From Clostridium sp. 12(A) (GTDB lineage: Bacteria; Bacillota; Clostridia; Lachnospirales; Lachnospiraceae), in NCBI GenBank assembly GCA_000526575.1, contig JAGI01000002.1, forward strand, positions 1,116,001-1,180,000: a DNA stretch of 64,000 nucleotides, given 5' to 3'. Both the position numbers and the translations under genes were made by a program. The notes beneath the pieces were generated by a model that was not told where the DNA came from, did no database searches, and was given only the letters and a program-made list of their open reading frames with translations. How positions within the stretch are numbered: position 1 is the stretch's first letter; every line of letters begins with the position of its first letter. Of this stretch, positions 22,410-31,378 are shown piece after piece.

Positions 22410-24371
22410 TTATTTCGCTTCTTCTGTTACATTTACTTTTTTAATTTCCTTTGTACGGATTTCGCGGCTGATGTCATCTATGAAATCGGCAAGCGGACGC
22501 TGACCCTCGTCACCATTAAACCGGCTGCGAACAGAAACCACTGCCTCTTCTTCTTCCTTCTGGCCTACAACCAGCATATAAGGAAGCTTTGATAAACGGG
22601 CCTCACGAATCTTATAACCGATCTTTTCCGCACGCTCATCAACTGTTGCCAGAATGCCGTTATCCTTTAACTGAGCAACCACCTTCTGTGCATACTCATG
22701 ATATTTCTCAGAGATAGGAAGCACACGTACCTGCTCCGGACATAACCATGTTGGGAATGCAGCCTCATATTTTTCAATGAGCCATGCAAGAGTTCTCTCA
22801 TAGCATCCAATAGAAGTTCTGTGAATGATAAACGGACGTTTCTTTGTTCCATCCTTATCCACAAAGCTCATATCAAAACGCTCTGCAAGGAACATATCAA
22901 GCTGAATGGTAATCATGGTATCTTCCTTACCGTACACGTTCTTAGCCTGGATATCAAGCTTTGGACCATAGAATGCAGCTTCTCCTACTGCTTCTGTATA
23001 CTCAATTCCGATATGATCCAGAATCTTACGCATCATATCTTGAACTTCATCCCACATTTCAGTATTACCAAGATAATGGTCTGCTTTTTCCGGATCCCAT
23101 TTTGACATCCGGTAAGTTACATCTCCTTCAAGCCCAAGAGTTGTCAGACAGTATTTTGCCAGATCCACACAGCCTTTGAACTCTTCTTCTATCTGATCCG
23201 GACGCACAATCAAATGGCCTTCTGAGATTGTAAACTGACGAACACGAGTCAGACCATGCATCTCACCGGAATCCTCATTACGGAACAGAGTGGAAGTCTC
23301 GCCATATCTGCAAGGCAGATCACGATAGGATTTCTGGCTCTGCTTGTATACATAATACTGGAATGGACATGTCATAGGGCGAAGTGCGAATACTTCATCA
23401 TCCTTCTCCTCGTCACCTAAAACGAACATGCCTTCCTTATAGTGATCCCAGTGGTCAGAAATGATATATAAATCTTTTTTTGCCATGAGAGGTGTTTTTG
23501 TCCTCATGTAGCCGCGTTTCTCTTCTTCATCTTCAATCCATCTTTGTAATGTCTGGATGATCTTAGCACCCTTAGGCATTAAGAGCGGAAGGCCCTGCCC
23601 GATTACATCCACTGTGGAGAACAGTTCCAGATCTCTTCCCAGTTTATTGTGATCGCGATTTTTGATATTCGCTAAATACTCCAGGTATTCATTTAACTCT
23701 TCTTTCTTTGAGAATGCAGTTCCGTATACACGTGTCAGCATGGCATTCTTTTCGCTGCCTCTCCAGTAAGCGCCTGAGGAAGATGTAAGCTTAAAGGCCT
23801 TGATTGGTTTTGTGCTCATCAGGTGAGGGCCCGCACACAAATCTGTAAAATCACCCTGGCGGTAGAAGGATATCTCCTCGCCTTCGGGAAGGTCCTTTAT
23901 CAGCTCCACCTTATATGGCTCGCCTTTTTCTTCCATGAACTTGATTGCTTCTTCTCTGGGAAGAGTATAGCGTTCAATCTTTTCCCCTTCTTTAATGATC
24001 TTCTTCATCTCAGCTTCTATCTTATCAAGATCTTCTCTTGAAAAAGAAGGAATATCAAAATCGTAGTAAAAACCATTCTCTATGGATGGCCCAATGGCAA
24101 GCTTTGCCTCCGGATAAAGTCTCTTTACTGCCTGAGCCAATATGTGACTTGCTGTATGACGGTAAGCAGAAAGACCTGCTGGGTCGTTTACGGTTAAAAT
24201 GTTTAAGTTACAGTCGGTTGTCACTACAGTTCTTAAATCTACAACCTCTCCATCTATTTCGCCTGCACAGGCGTTTCTAGCCAGACCTTCGCTGATATCA
24301 GACGCGATTTCGATCACTGACATTTCATGTTCATATTCTTTGATTGATCCATCTTTTAATGTAATCTTCAT
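22410..24371 (-). CDS. thrS: threonine--tRNA ligase
   Basis: 653 residues, normal length. Domains in order: TGS (MKITLKDGSIKEYEHEMSVI), second editing domain with HTASHILAQAVKRLYPEAKL and CAGPHL, class II catalytic core (RPMTCPFQYYVYK motif 2 region, HRTSIGCYER motif 3), and the C-terminal anticodon-binding domain (CPEQVRVLPISEKY). The start at 24371 follows GGAGTG; the longer frame to 24440 runs into the T-box terminator and is not coding. Expression is controlled by the T-box leader directly upstream. Single-gene transcript. Confidence 0.97.
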   Translation of the reverse strand: MKITLKDGSIKEYEHEMSVIEIASDISEGLARNACAGEIDGEVVDLRTVVTTDCNLNILTVNDPAGLSAYRHTASHILAQAVKRLYPEAKLAIGPSIENGFYYDFDIPSFSREDLDKIEAEMKKIIKEGEKIERYTLPREEAIKFMEEKGEPYKVELIKDLPEGEEISFYRQGDFTDLCAGPHLMSTKPIKAFKLTSSSGAYWRGSEKNAMLTRVYGTAFSKKEELNEYLEYLANIKNRDHNKLGRDLELFSTVDVIGQGLPLLMPKGAKIIQTLQRWIEDEEEKRGYMRTKTPLMAKKDLYIISDHWDHYKEGMFVLGDEEKDDEVFALRPMTCPFQYYVYKQSQKSYRDLPCRYGETSTLFRNEDSGEMHGLTRVRQFTISEGHLIVRPDQIEEEFKGCVDLAKYCLTTLGLEGDVTYRMSKWDPEKADHYLGNTEMWDEVQDMMRKILDHIGIEYTEAVGEAAFYGPKLDIQAKNVYGKEDTMITIQLDMFLAERFDMSFVDKDGTKKRPFIIHRTSIGCYERTLAWLIEKYEAAFPTWLCPEQVRVLPISEKYHEYAQKVVAQLKDNGILATVDERAEKIGYKIREARLSKLPYMLVVGQKEEEEAVVSVRSRFNGDEGQRPLADFIDDISREIRTKEIKKVNVTEEAK

Positions 24372-24412
24372 TTGCCCTACACTCCTTTGCTTTAATAAAA
24401 TTTCTAATAAAT

Positions 24413-24670
24413 AAAAAAGTCCCTTTCCATACGTTTCCATACAGAAAGGGACGATTTAATCAAAATAAATCGCGGTTCCACCCTAAATTGAGCGGACAAA
24501 AATGTCCAAACCACTTCATTTGATGATAACGGGATCACCGTTCCCGATTAAGGGACGCTCCAAGATGGTTTTCTCATAGCATTCCGGTAAAGCACTTTCA
24601 CCTTATGTGCTTCTCTCTGGACGTTCCTGCAATGATACTGTTCTTATCCACGCGTTTTCTATATAGCTTT
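24413..24670 (-). promoter_or_regulatory. T-box leader of thrS
   Basis: The minus strand carries the T-box AGGGTGGAACCGCG (24471-24484), which pairs with the acceptor end of uncharged tRNA. It is followed by the terminator GTCCCTTTC...GAAAGGGAC with six T (24413-24452). Upstream sequence has the paired Stem I segments. An ACC triplet (minus strand, 24586-24588) is a candidate specifier for Thr, but I did not fold Stem I, so its place is tentative. Confidence 0.93.
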
Positions 24671-24680
24671 CTATGTTTTG

Positions 24681-24708
24681 ATTATAGCACGGTTAAGCAT
24701 TTTGTCAA
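24681..24708 (-). promoter_or_regulatory. sigma-A promoter of thrS
   Basis: Minus strand TTGACA (24703-24708), 16-bp spacer, TATAAT (24681-24686), just ahead of the T-box leader. Confidence 0.75.
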
Positions 24709-24726
24709 GCTACATGAAAAAATTTC

Positions 24727-25638
24727 TTATAACAGAACAATTAGAGCAATTGTGATTGCGATGATACTGACTACAATAGACAAGGAATTAATGGCGCTGG
24801 CCGTTCCCACATCACCCTTTAATGCTCCGGTAAAAGCAGGGGCTACCGATGATACAGGACCAAGGCTCACAATAGCTAGAGCCCGGCGGATCTCAATATC
24901 AAATGGGGCTATTAAGTAAAATGCCACCGACACTAAAATAGCAAAAAGATACCTGGCTCCAAGTATTTTGATAATCTGTGCCATCTTCTCTTTTTCCATT
25001 CGTATTTCAAATCCAATGCCAAGCATCAAAAGAGCCAGAAAAGCATTGGCTCCTCCTGCCGTATCAGCCAGACTGATAATCACAGCTGGGAGCTTAATAT
25101 TTAATATGCTTAAAACCGTCATCATGACATAAGTATCAAACGGCGCCGAGGAAAACAGTTTTTTTGCCATATTGCGTATAGAAGGTTTTCCGTCTTCGCC
25201 GATTACCATACCAGCCATAGAGTAGGTAAGTCCGGTACACATAACAGAGTTTCCTGCATCGAAAAGACTTGTGACCGCAAACCCAACAGGACTTAGAAAG
25301 CTTTGTACAAATGGCATGGTAAAATTCCCCACATTATACCCTGACATATTGAGCATGGCAAAGGCTTTCTCTTCCTTACTCCTTCGCAAATTCATAATAT
25401 AGCCTGCTGCAATGGTCATCAAATTACAAAGGATGCCTATGATACAGATAAACAGCAGTGATTTTTCCATTGTTATCTTACTGAAATTAGAGATAATGGC
25501 TGCCGGAAGGGTAATCTTTATTACGATTCTGGAAACCAGATAAAAATCCTTGGCTTCAAAAAATCCTGCTCTCTTAAGCAGATAGCCTATGATGATAATT
25601 GCTACAAATGCAACCGCTTTTGTTATTACTGCCGCCAT
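24727..25638 (-). CDS. AEC family transporter
   Basis: Integral membrane protein of 303 residues with about ten helices, related to auxin efflux/malate-type carriers. It opens with AAVITKAVAFVAIIIIGYLL and contains the unwound Asn/Pro motif regions SGYNVGNFTMPFVQSF and FLALLMLGIGFEI. Such carriers move organic anions or amino acids; substrate unknown. ATG at 25638 lies 7 bases after GAGGAAG and is preferred to the TTG two codons before. It follows ilvE by 77 bp on the same strand, so the two could be co-transcribed. Confidence 0.9.
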   Translation of the reverse strand: MAAVITKAVAFVAIIIIGYLLKRAGFFEAKDFYLVSRIVIKITLPAAIISNFSKITMEKSLLFICIIGILCNLMTIAAGYIMNLRRSKEEKAFAMLNMSGYNVGNFTMPFVQSFLSPVGFAVTSLFDAGNSVMCTGLTYSMAGMVIGEDGKPSIRNMAKKLFSSAPFDTYVMMTVLSILNIKLPAVIISLADTAGGANAFLALLMLGIGFEIRMEKEKMAQIIKILGARYLFAILVSVAFYLIAPFDIEIRRALAIVSLGPVSSVAPAFTGALKGDVGTASAINSLSIVVSIIAITIALIVLL

Positions 25639-25715
25639 ACGCAACTTCCTCTATGCAAGTATTTCCCCAAAAGATTCCGGTGGTGCAATCGCCCCACCGG
25701 ATAGTTTTCATGGAT

Positions 25716-26786
25716 TTATTTTACTTCAACACTCCACCCCTCAGGACCGCTTAATATTCCAAGCTGAATCCCGGTAATGGTATCATAGAACTTTTGAGTG
25801 AGTTCCCCAATTTTGCCTTCGCCGATTGCCATTCTGTCGTTTTCAAAGCGAAGTTCACCGACAGGCGATATAACAGCTGCAGTACCGGTTCCAAAGCATT
25901 CTTCCAGGGTACCCTTTTTTGCAGCTTCAAGGATTTCATCAATGGATATCTGTCTTTCCTCAACCGGAATGCTCCACTCCTTGCAGAGAGAGATAACGGA
26001 ATCTCTGGTTACTCCAGGAAGGATGCTCCCATTTAATTCAGGAGTAATTACCACACCGTTTATTTTAAAGAATATGTTCATAGCTCCTACTTCTTCAATG
26101 TATTTGCGGTGAAGGCCATCCAGCCAGAGCACCTGGGAATATCCTTCATCATGAGCTTTTACCTGGGAAGCAAGAGATGCCACATAATTTCCGCCGGTCT
26201 TTGCCTCACCAATACCACCCTTAACCGCTCTTACATATTCATCCTCAATCCAGATTTTAACAGGGTTTAAGCCACTTGCATAGTAAGCACCTACCGGAGA
26301 CAAGATGATCATAAACTTGTAGGAATGAGATGGTCTTACCCCTAAAAATGGATCTGTGGCGATAACAAATGGTCTGATATAAAGAGAAGTACCTGGTTTC
26401 GTAGGAATCCAGTCCTGATCCACATCTACCACTGCCTTTAAGGCCTCTAAAAATACGTCCTCCGGAATCTCTGGGATACAAAGTCTTTTGTTGCTGCGGT
26501 TAGCACGTTCAATGTTCTTATCCGGTCGGAACAATAGCACTCTTCCATCTTCGGTCTTATAGGCCTTTAAGCCCTCAAACATCTCCTGTCCGTAATGAAA
26601 CACCATACAGGAAGGCTCCAGCTCCAGCTTATGATATGGCACGATTCTTGGATCATACCAGCCTTTCCCTTCTTCGTAATCCATCTCAAACATGTGGTCT
26701 GTAAAAATGGTACCAAATGTCAATGGGTTGTCATTGCCTGGTTTTTCCTTCGGGCAAGTTGTTTTTTCGATTCTGATATTCTGCAT
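25716..26786 (-). CDS. ilvE: branched-chain amino acid aminotransferase
   Basis: PLP class IV aminotransferase of 356 residues making and degrading Leu, Ile and Val. HYGQEMFEGLKAYKTEDGRV at the N-terminus, RANRSNKRLCIP, the PLP lysine in GEAKTGGNYVASL, EEVGAMNIFF and GTGTAAVISPVGE near the end match the large (type II, Firmicute/eukaryote-like) IlvE. The start at 26786 follows GGAAAGGAAGATAGTAAC. There is no T-box or leader upstream in the 160 bp to the next gene. Confidence 0.95.
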   Translation of the reverse strand: MQNIRIEKTTCPKEKPGNDNPLTFGTIFTDHMFEMDYEEGKGWYDPRIVPYHKLELEPSCMVFHYGQEMFEGLKAYKTEDGRVLLFRPDKNIERANRSNKRLCIPEIPEDVFLEALKAVVDVDQDWIPTKPGTSLYIRPFVIATDPFLGVRPSHSYKFMIILSPVGAYYASGLNPVKIWIEDEYVRAVKGGIGEAKTGGNYVASLASQVKAHDEGYSQVLWLDGLHRKYIEEVGAMNIFFKINGVVITPELNGSILPGVTRDSVISLCKEWSIPVEERQISIDEILEAAKKGTLEECFGTGTAAVISPVGELRFENDRMAIGEGKIGELTQKFYDTITGIQLGILSGPEGWSVEVK

Positions 26787-26950
26787 GTTACTATCTTCCT
26801 TTCCCAATCCGGCATATCTGTCAGTTTTATAATTGTTTATCATTATGTTCCAAAAAATGCAGACTGTCAAGATTTTTCAAAACATATGCTCTACCGAAAT
26901 GGAATCCAAAGTATAACCTTAAGTTATATAAGTAAAATCATATCCTGGCA

Positions 26951-28351
26951 TCAACCAGCAGCTATTTCTTTTTCTTTTAATTTTTCTTTTTCTTTCATTT
27001 TCCGGTTAAGCTCTCTCCAGACCGTAAGAAGCATGGTTATAAAGCAGGCTCCGCCTCCAATTACATTGGACACTGGTTCTGCCATAAAAACACCGGAAGT
27101 TCCGTTGGAAAAAATGATGGGCAGGAAAACAATTAACGGAGCTACAATAATGAGCTTTCTGAAAATGGAAAAGAACACGGCTTGTCTTGCCTTGCCAAGT
27201 GCCACAAATATGGACTGGCCGGCAAACTGAAGCGACATAAAAAAGAAGCCGAAATAATAAATCCGCATGGCGGGAACTCCTGCACGAATGAGTTCAGGGT
27301 CCTGGTTGAATATCCGGATGAAAAATTCCGGGAACCCATGAACGACTCCCCACATGGCGGTGGTGTAAATAATAGGGACTACGGAAGTAAATATAATGGC
27401 TTTTTTGACTCTTCCGTATTCTTCTGCCCCATAGTTATAGCCCATAACCGGCTGACCACTGTTGGTAAGGCCCCTGACCGGCATAGAGATTACTTCACGA
27501 ACGGAATTGATAATGGTCATTACGCCAACATATAAGTCTCCACCGTACATCTGTAAAGATGCATTGTACATGACCTGCACCACACTGTTGGTAACATTCA
27601 TGGTAAACCCGGACATGCCAAGGCCGACGATGCTCTTCACCCTGTGCTTTTTTAGCCGGAAGCAGGAAAACTTCAGTTTTAATATGGCCTTTTTACCTGT
27701 GAGGAATCTAACGGTCCAGACTGCGGAAAGAAACTGGGCAATCACAGTCGCAAGTGCCGCTCCCCTGACTCCCATATCTAAGGTAAAGATGAAGATGGGA
27801 TCTAAGATAATATTGACGATAGCTCCCATAAGAACCGTCATCATTCCGATGGTTCCAAATCCCTGGGAATTAATAAAGCTGTTTAATCCAAGTCCTACCA
27901 TCACAAATATGGTTCCCAAAAGATAAATTTCGGCAAACTGAGCTGCATAAGGATAGGTGGCGTCACTGGCTCCAAACATATAAAGCAAAGGCTTTTTAAA
28001 AATCAGACCAAGAATGGTGAGTACAACACCAAAGAACAGCATGAGCACAAAGGAATTTCCCATAATTTTTTCCGCTTCCTCATCATTGCCCCTTCCTCGT
28101 TCTATGGAACACAAGGGAGCACCTCCCATGCCGAACAGATTTGCAAAAGCCATTACGATGGAGGTAATCGGCAGGCAAAGTCCCAGGCCAGTGAGTGCCA
28201 GTGTTGCATTTTCAGGAATTCTTCCTATAAAAATTCTGTCAATGATACTGTAAAGAACATTAATAAGCTGGGCCAGTGTCATCGGAAGTGCCAGCTTTAA
28301 AATGTTCCCCACTATATTCCCTTTTGTAAAGTCATTCTTGGTATCAGTCAT
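26951..28351 (-). CDS. MATE family efflux transporter
   Basis: Twelve-helix multidrug and toxin extrusion protein of 466 residues. Typical segments are LALPMTLAQLINVLYSIIDR in helix 1, the second-half repeat LGMSGFTMNVTNSVVQVMYN and RGLTNSGQPVMGYNYGA. The basic/polar tail (ELNRKMKEKEKLKEKEIAAG) is cytosolic. Start taken at 28351 (MTDTKNDFTKGN) with AAAGG 10 bases before; an upstream GTG adds eight charged residues and has a poorer site. Substrate not known; there is no riboswitch ahead of it. Confidence 0.92.
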   Translation of the reverse strand: MTDTKNDFTKGNIVGNILKLALPMTLAQLINVLYSIIDRIFIGRIPENATLALTGLGLCLPITSIVMAFANLFGMGGAPLCSIERGRGNDEEAEKIMGNSFVLMLFFGVVLTILGLIFKKPLLYMFGASDATYPYAAQFAEIYLLGTIFVMVGLGLNSFINSQGFGTIGMMTVLMGAIVNIILDPIFIFTLDMGVRGAALATVIAQFLSAVWTVRFLTGKKAILKLKFSCFRLKKHRVKSIVGLGMSGFTMNVTNSVVQVMYNASLQMYGGDLYVGVMTIINSVREVISMPVRGLTNSGQPVMGYNYGAEEYGRVKKAIIFTSVVPIIYTTAMWGVVHGFPEFFIRIFNQDPELIRAGVPAMRIYYFGFFFMSLQFAGQSIFVALGKARQAVFFSIFRKLIIVAPLIVFLPIIFSNGTSGVFMAEPVSNVIGGGACFITMLLTVWRELNRKMKEKEKLKEKEIAAG

Positions 28352-28463
28352 ATTCCATTGCCTTTCTTTTTTCACACAGCTTTTTTTGCCTTTATCATAT
28401 CATCCGTTTATCTATTTTGCATGCATTTTACCTTAATAATTATTTATAATTAGCAGTAAATAC

Positions 28464-28507
28464 CAAAAAAATCCCGATTGGCTTTCATGCCTTCACCGGG
28501 ATTTTTT
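28464..28507 (-). terminator. intrinsic terminator after fucO
   Basis: Minus strand: ATCCCGGTGAAGGC...CGGGAT, then seven T. Lies between fucO and the downstream MATE gene. Confidence 0.85.
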
Positions 28508-28536
28508 GTTATTTTGATGGGCGGCTGTGTCCGCTG

Positions 28537-29685
28537 TTACATCAGTGATTGATAGAGGCCAATAATATCCTCAAGACTTGCTTCTCTTGGATTGCCGGGA
28601 GCACAGGCATCTGCTACTGCTGATTCTGCCAGGAAATTTACATCCTCTTCCTTTACAATTTCTTTTAAGTCAGCAGGTATTCCTACATCAGCAGAAAGCT
28701 TTCTTACCGCCTCAACTGCTGCATCACGGTACTCCTTAGCAGTCATCTGTTCTGTATTCTCCACTCCCATTGCCCTTGCGATATCCCGATATTTTTCTCC
28801 GGTCTCACTGGCATTAAAAGCCATAACCGTCGGCAGCAAGATGGCGTTTCCAACGCCGTGGGGAGTATCGTAAACGGCACCAAGTGCATGGGCCATGGAA
28901 TGTACGATTCCAAGACCGCAGTTGGAAAAGCCCATACCAGTGATGTACTGGCCAAGTGCCATACCCTCTCGACCCTCAGGAGAATTATCCACCGCTCCCC
29001 GTAAGCTCTTTGCAATAAGCTCAACCGCTTTTATATTAAACATATCTGTAATGGGATTAGCCCCTTTTGTGATGTAGCCCTCAATGGCATGAGTCAGGGC
29101 ATCCATACCGGTGGCTGCTGTGAGTCCCTTTGGCATGGTGGCCATCATATCAGGGTCGACCACTGCAACCACTGGAATATCATGAGGATCTACACAAACA
29201 AATTTACGCTTTTTCTCTACATCCGTAATGACATAGTTGATGGTAACTTCTGCTGCCGTACCTGCTGTGGTCGGTACCGCAATAATTGGAACGCTGGGAT
29301 TTTTCGTAGGTGCGACCCCTTCTAAGCTTCTTACATCAGAGAATTCAGGATTGGCAATTATGATTCCAATGGCTTTTGAGGTATCCATAGAGGAGCCTCC
29401 GCCAATGGCAATGATATAGTCAGCCCCCGATTTTTTAAAGGCCTCCACTCCATTTATTACATTCTCAATGGTGGGATTGGGCTTAATATCAGAAAATATT
29501 TCAAAATCCAAACCGTTGTCTTCCAGTATCTTCGTAACCTTTGACGTAACCTGGAATTTGATTAAATCCGGATCAGAGGATACAAACGCCTTTTTAAAGC
29601 CCCGTCTTTTTACCTCCCCCGGAATCTCCATAATTGCTCCGGCTCCGTGATAGGATGTCTCATTTAACACGATTCTGTTTGCCAT
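28537..29685 (-). CDS. fucO: iron-containing alcohol dehydrogenase, lactaldehyde reductase type
   Basis: Group III alcohol dehydrogenase of 382 residues reducing lactaldehyde or related aldehydes to propane-1,2-diol with NADH. Visible are the nucleotide site IIAIGGGSSMDTSKAIGI, PTTAGTAAEV, and metal ligands in GMDALTHAIEGY and GIVHSMAHALGAVYDTPHG (Asp and three His). It resembles E. coli FucO more than BdhA from memory. Start at 29685 follows AAAGGAGAGATAATT. A TetR regulator lies directly upstream and the gap contains repeated TGTAAC/GTTACA sites. No fucose operon is present, so a role in mixed-acid or diol fermentation is as likely. Confidence 0.9.
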   Translation of the reverse strand: MANRIVLNETSYHGAGAIMEIPGEVKRRGFKKAFVSSDPDLIKFQVTSKVTKILEDNGLDFEIFSDIKPNPTIENVINGVEAFKKSGADYIIAIGGGSSMDTSKAIGIIIANPEFSDVRSLEGVAPTKNPSVPIIAVPTTAGTAAEVTINYVITDVEKKRKFVCVDPHDIPVVAVVDPDMMATMPKGLTAATGMDALTHAIEGYITKGANPITDMFNIKAVELIAKSLRGAVDNSPEGREGMALGQYITGMGFSNCGLGIVHSMAHALGAVYDTPHGVGNAILLPTVMAFNASETGEKYRDIARAMGVENTEQMTAKEYRDAAVEAVRKLSADVGIPADLKEIVKEEDVNFLAESAVADACAPGNPREASLEDIIGLYQSLM

Positions 29686-29769
29686 AATTATCTCTCCTTT
29701 TCCATTACTTGCCGTTTTCATAACACGGTTATTTCTGTTATAACTTTAACAAAATAAGGAGAGAAAAAA

Positions 29770-29836
29770 AAGTTACAAACCCTGACTTTTGTAACATATG
29801 TTACACTTTATTGGGATTGTAACTTTTTTTATGTAT
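29770..29836 (-). promoter_or_regulatory. cluster of TGTAAC/GTTACA operator sites before fucO
   Basis: Perfect 16-bp palindrome TGTAACATATGTTACA at 29790-29805, flanked on both sides by single half-sites (GTTACA at 29772-29777, TGTAAC at 29818-29823 on the plus strand). The arrangement in the fucO upstream gap and beside a TetR gene suggests a cooperative operator. Confidence 0.65.
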
Positions 29837-29848
29837 ATTTTCTACATA

Positions 29849-30418
29849 TTAAATCAGTCCTGCTTCTAAGAAAACGGTAGCCAAACCAGGAGGCATGGCC
29901 TCGGTAAGGCTCTCGGCCATCTCTTTCGGACTCTGCTTCATTCCGGATAATACCCACTTAACTGTCATATAGACCGACCCACGGCAGTACATCTCTAGTT
30001 GAAACTGGATGTCTTCGGAAAGGGGCTCTCTTTTCTTTCTTACCACCAGTTCCGTATAAAAGCCCATAATCAGCTCAAAATCATGCTCCTTTAAGGAGTT
30101 ATAATCATCAGAGCGAAACGCCTCTGTAAAGAAAACCTTTTCTTTTTTAATAAATTCAAATTTTTCCCGAAGACTTTCGCAAACCGTTTTTTCTACTCCA
30201 ATTTGAGCAAAGGATTGCAACACCAGCTTATCAAAATACCAGTTGATCAAATCATACTTGTCCTTAAAATTCCGATAGAAGGTCTGTCTTGTCATCCCGC
30301 AGCCATCCACAATATTCTGGACTGTGATCTTATCCACATGTCTGGTCTTCATACACTCCTTTACGGAATCTGCCAAACGATATTTGGTTTTCTCACCTTT
30401 ATTAAGATTCTCCACCAT
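29849..30418 (-). CDS. TetR/AcrR family transcriptional regulator (DhaS-like)
   Basis: Protein of 189 residues. The N-terminal helix-turn-helix (KYRLADSVKECMKTRHVDKI, TVQNIVDGCGMTRQTFYRNF KDKYDLINWYF) is of the type found in DhaS, the regulator of dihydroxyacetone kinase, and the C-terminal ligand domain is helical with FYTELVVRKKRE. It precedes fucO on the same strand and probably regulates it and itself through the palindrome between them. The ligand is unknown; an aldehyde or diol would fit. Confidence 0.88.
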   Translation of the reverse strand: MVENLNKGEKTKYRLADSVKECMKTRHVDKITVQNIVDGCGMTRQTFYRNFKDKYDLINWYFDKLVLQSFAQIGVEKTVCESLREKFEFIKKEKVFFTEAFRSDDYNSLKEHDFELIMGFYTELVVRKKREPLSEDIQFQLEMYCRGSVYMTVKWVLSGMKQSPKEMAESLTEAMPPGLATVFLEAGLI

Positions 30419-30513
30419 AACCCCGCTCCCGTCCTCTAACTGTTATGTTTTATTTTACCATAAAGAGGGTGGTTTGTGAACAAGAAAGGAGACGTATTGA
30501 CGGCTAAAATCCC

Positions 30514-31194
30514 TTAAGCCGCTTCACCTTTTTCTTCTATGAACATGATAAGAAATGCTGCAATCAACAGACCACAGGAAAACCATATGGTTTTTTCAGC
30601 AAAGAATGGAGTGAGATAACAGCCTGCCGCCGCTCCTATGGCGAAAAATATGATAATCACATAATAGCGAATGCTTTTTTCCAGGCTGTCTCTATTCTTT
30701 GTATGGCGGTAATGGAACAGCATCTCGGTGGCACTCCTTAAATTACCGATGCACATGGTGCTTGCATAGGCATTACCTTTAATTTTACGAAATGTCTCCA
30801 CCTGCATGGCACAGACAAAGGAAATCGTTACATTGGCAGCGGTATCCATGGAATGAGGGAAAAAGCCTACTAAAAACAGCAGGAATATTTCAAATAATAC
30901 AACAACCTGCCGCCAGTGCAGCAACTTATATTCCTTAAAAATCTCCCGTATTATTTCCGATACATAGATTCCAGCCACAAAAGCAAGAACCGGAAGAAGA
31001 TATCGAAATGCTGTGTTCCAGTCTCCTTCCATAACATGATATCCTAGAATTACAATATTACCGGTCTGCGCATTGGCAAAGACCTTATCTCTGAAATAAT
31101 AGGTGTAAGCATCCTGAAAGCCGCCGGAAAGCGTAAGAAGCAATGCGGTGGGAACGGATTCTGACACCTGCCCCCTGACCCAGTCTTTAATCAT
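30514..31194 (-). CDS. YoaK/DUF1275 family membrane protein
   Basis: Six-helix membrane protein of 226 residues. The start of the domain ALLLTLSGGFQDAYTYYFRD, then VFANAQTGNIVILGYHVMEG, and the later FVCAMQVETFRKIKGNAYAS with TMCIGNLRSATE are hallmarks of DUF1275. Function unknown; some family members were linked to oxalate/formate-like transport in annotations only. Two starts are possible; ATG at 31194 is taken because GGTGAT lies 7 bases upstream, while a GTG at 31203 would also work. Confidence 0.88.
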   Translation of the reverse strand: MIKDWVRGQVSESVPTALLLTLSGGFQDAYTYYFRDKVFANAQTGNIVILGYHVMEGDWNTAFRYLLPVLAFVAGIYVSEIIREIFKEYKLLHWRQVVVLFEIFLLFLVGFFPHSMDTAANVTISFVCAMQVETFRKIKGNAYASTMCIGNLRSATEMLFHYRHTKNRDSLEKSIRYYVIIIFFAIGAAAGCYLTPFFAEKTIWFSCGLLIAAFLIMFIEEKGEAA

Positions 31195-31378
31195 TAGTAT
31201 CACCAGCCTTTCAGAAGTTTAATATACCACAATTCCTATTTAATAGAAACTTGGATTTCTAAAATGACAAATTTCCTGTAGTTTTAAACAAATATAGCAT
31301 TTTATTCGTATCTTTTGTTTTTTATATGCTATATGCTTATTCATACATAAGATTAGATTGCACAAAAGGAGAAAAATC

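Noticed and set aside
24372-24440. N-terminal extension of ThrS
   Set aside because: The extra codons are the U-run and 3' side of the T-box terminator, so they are not normally translated.
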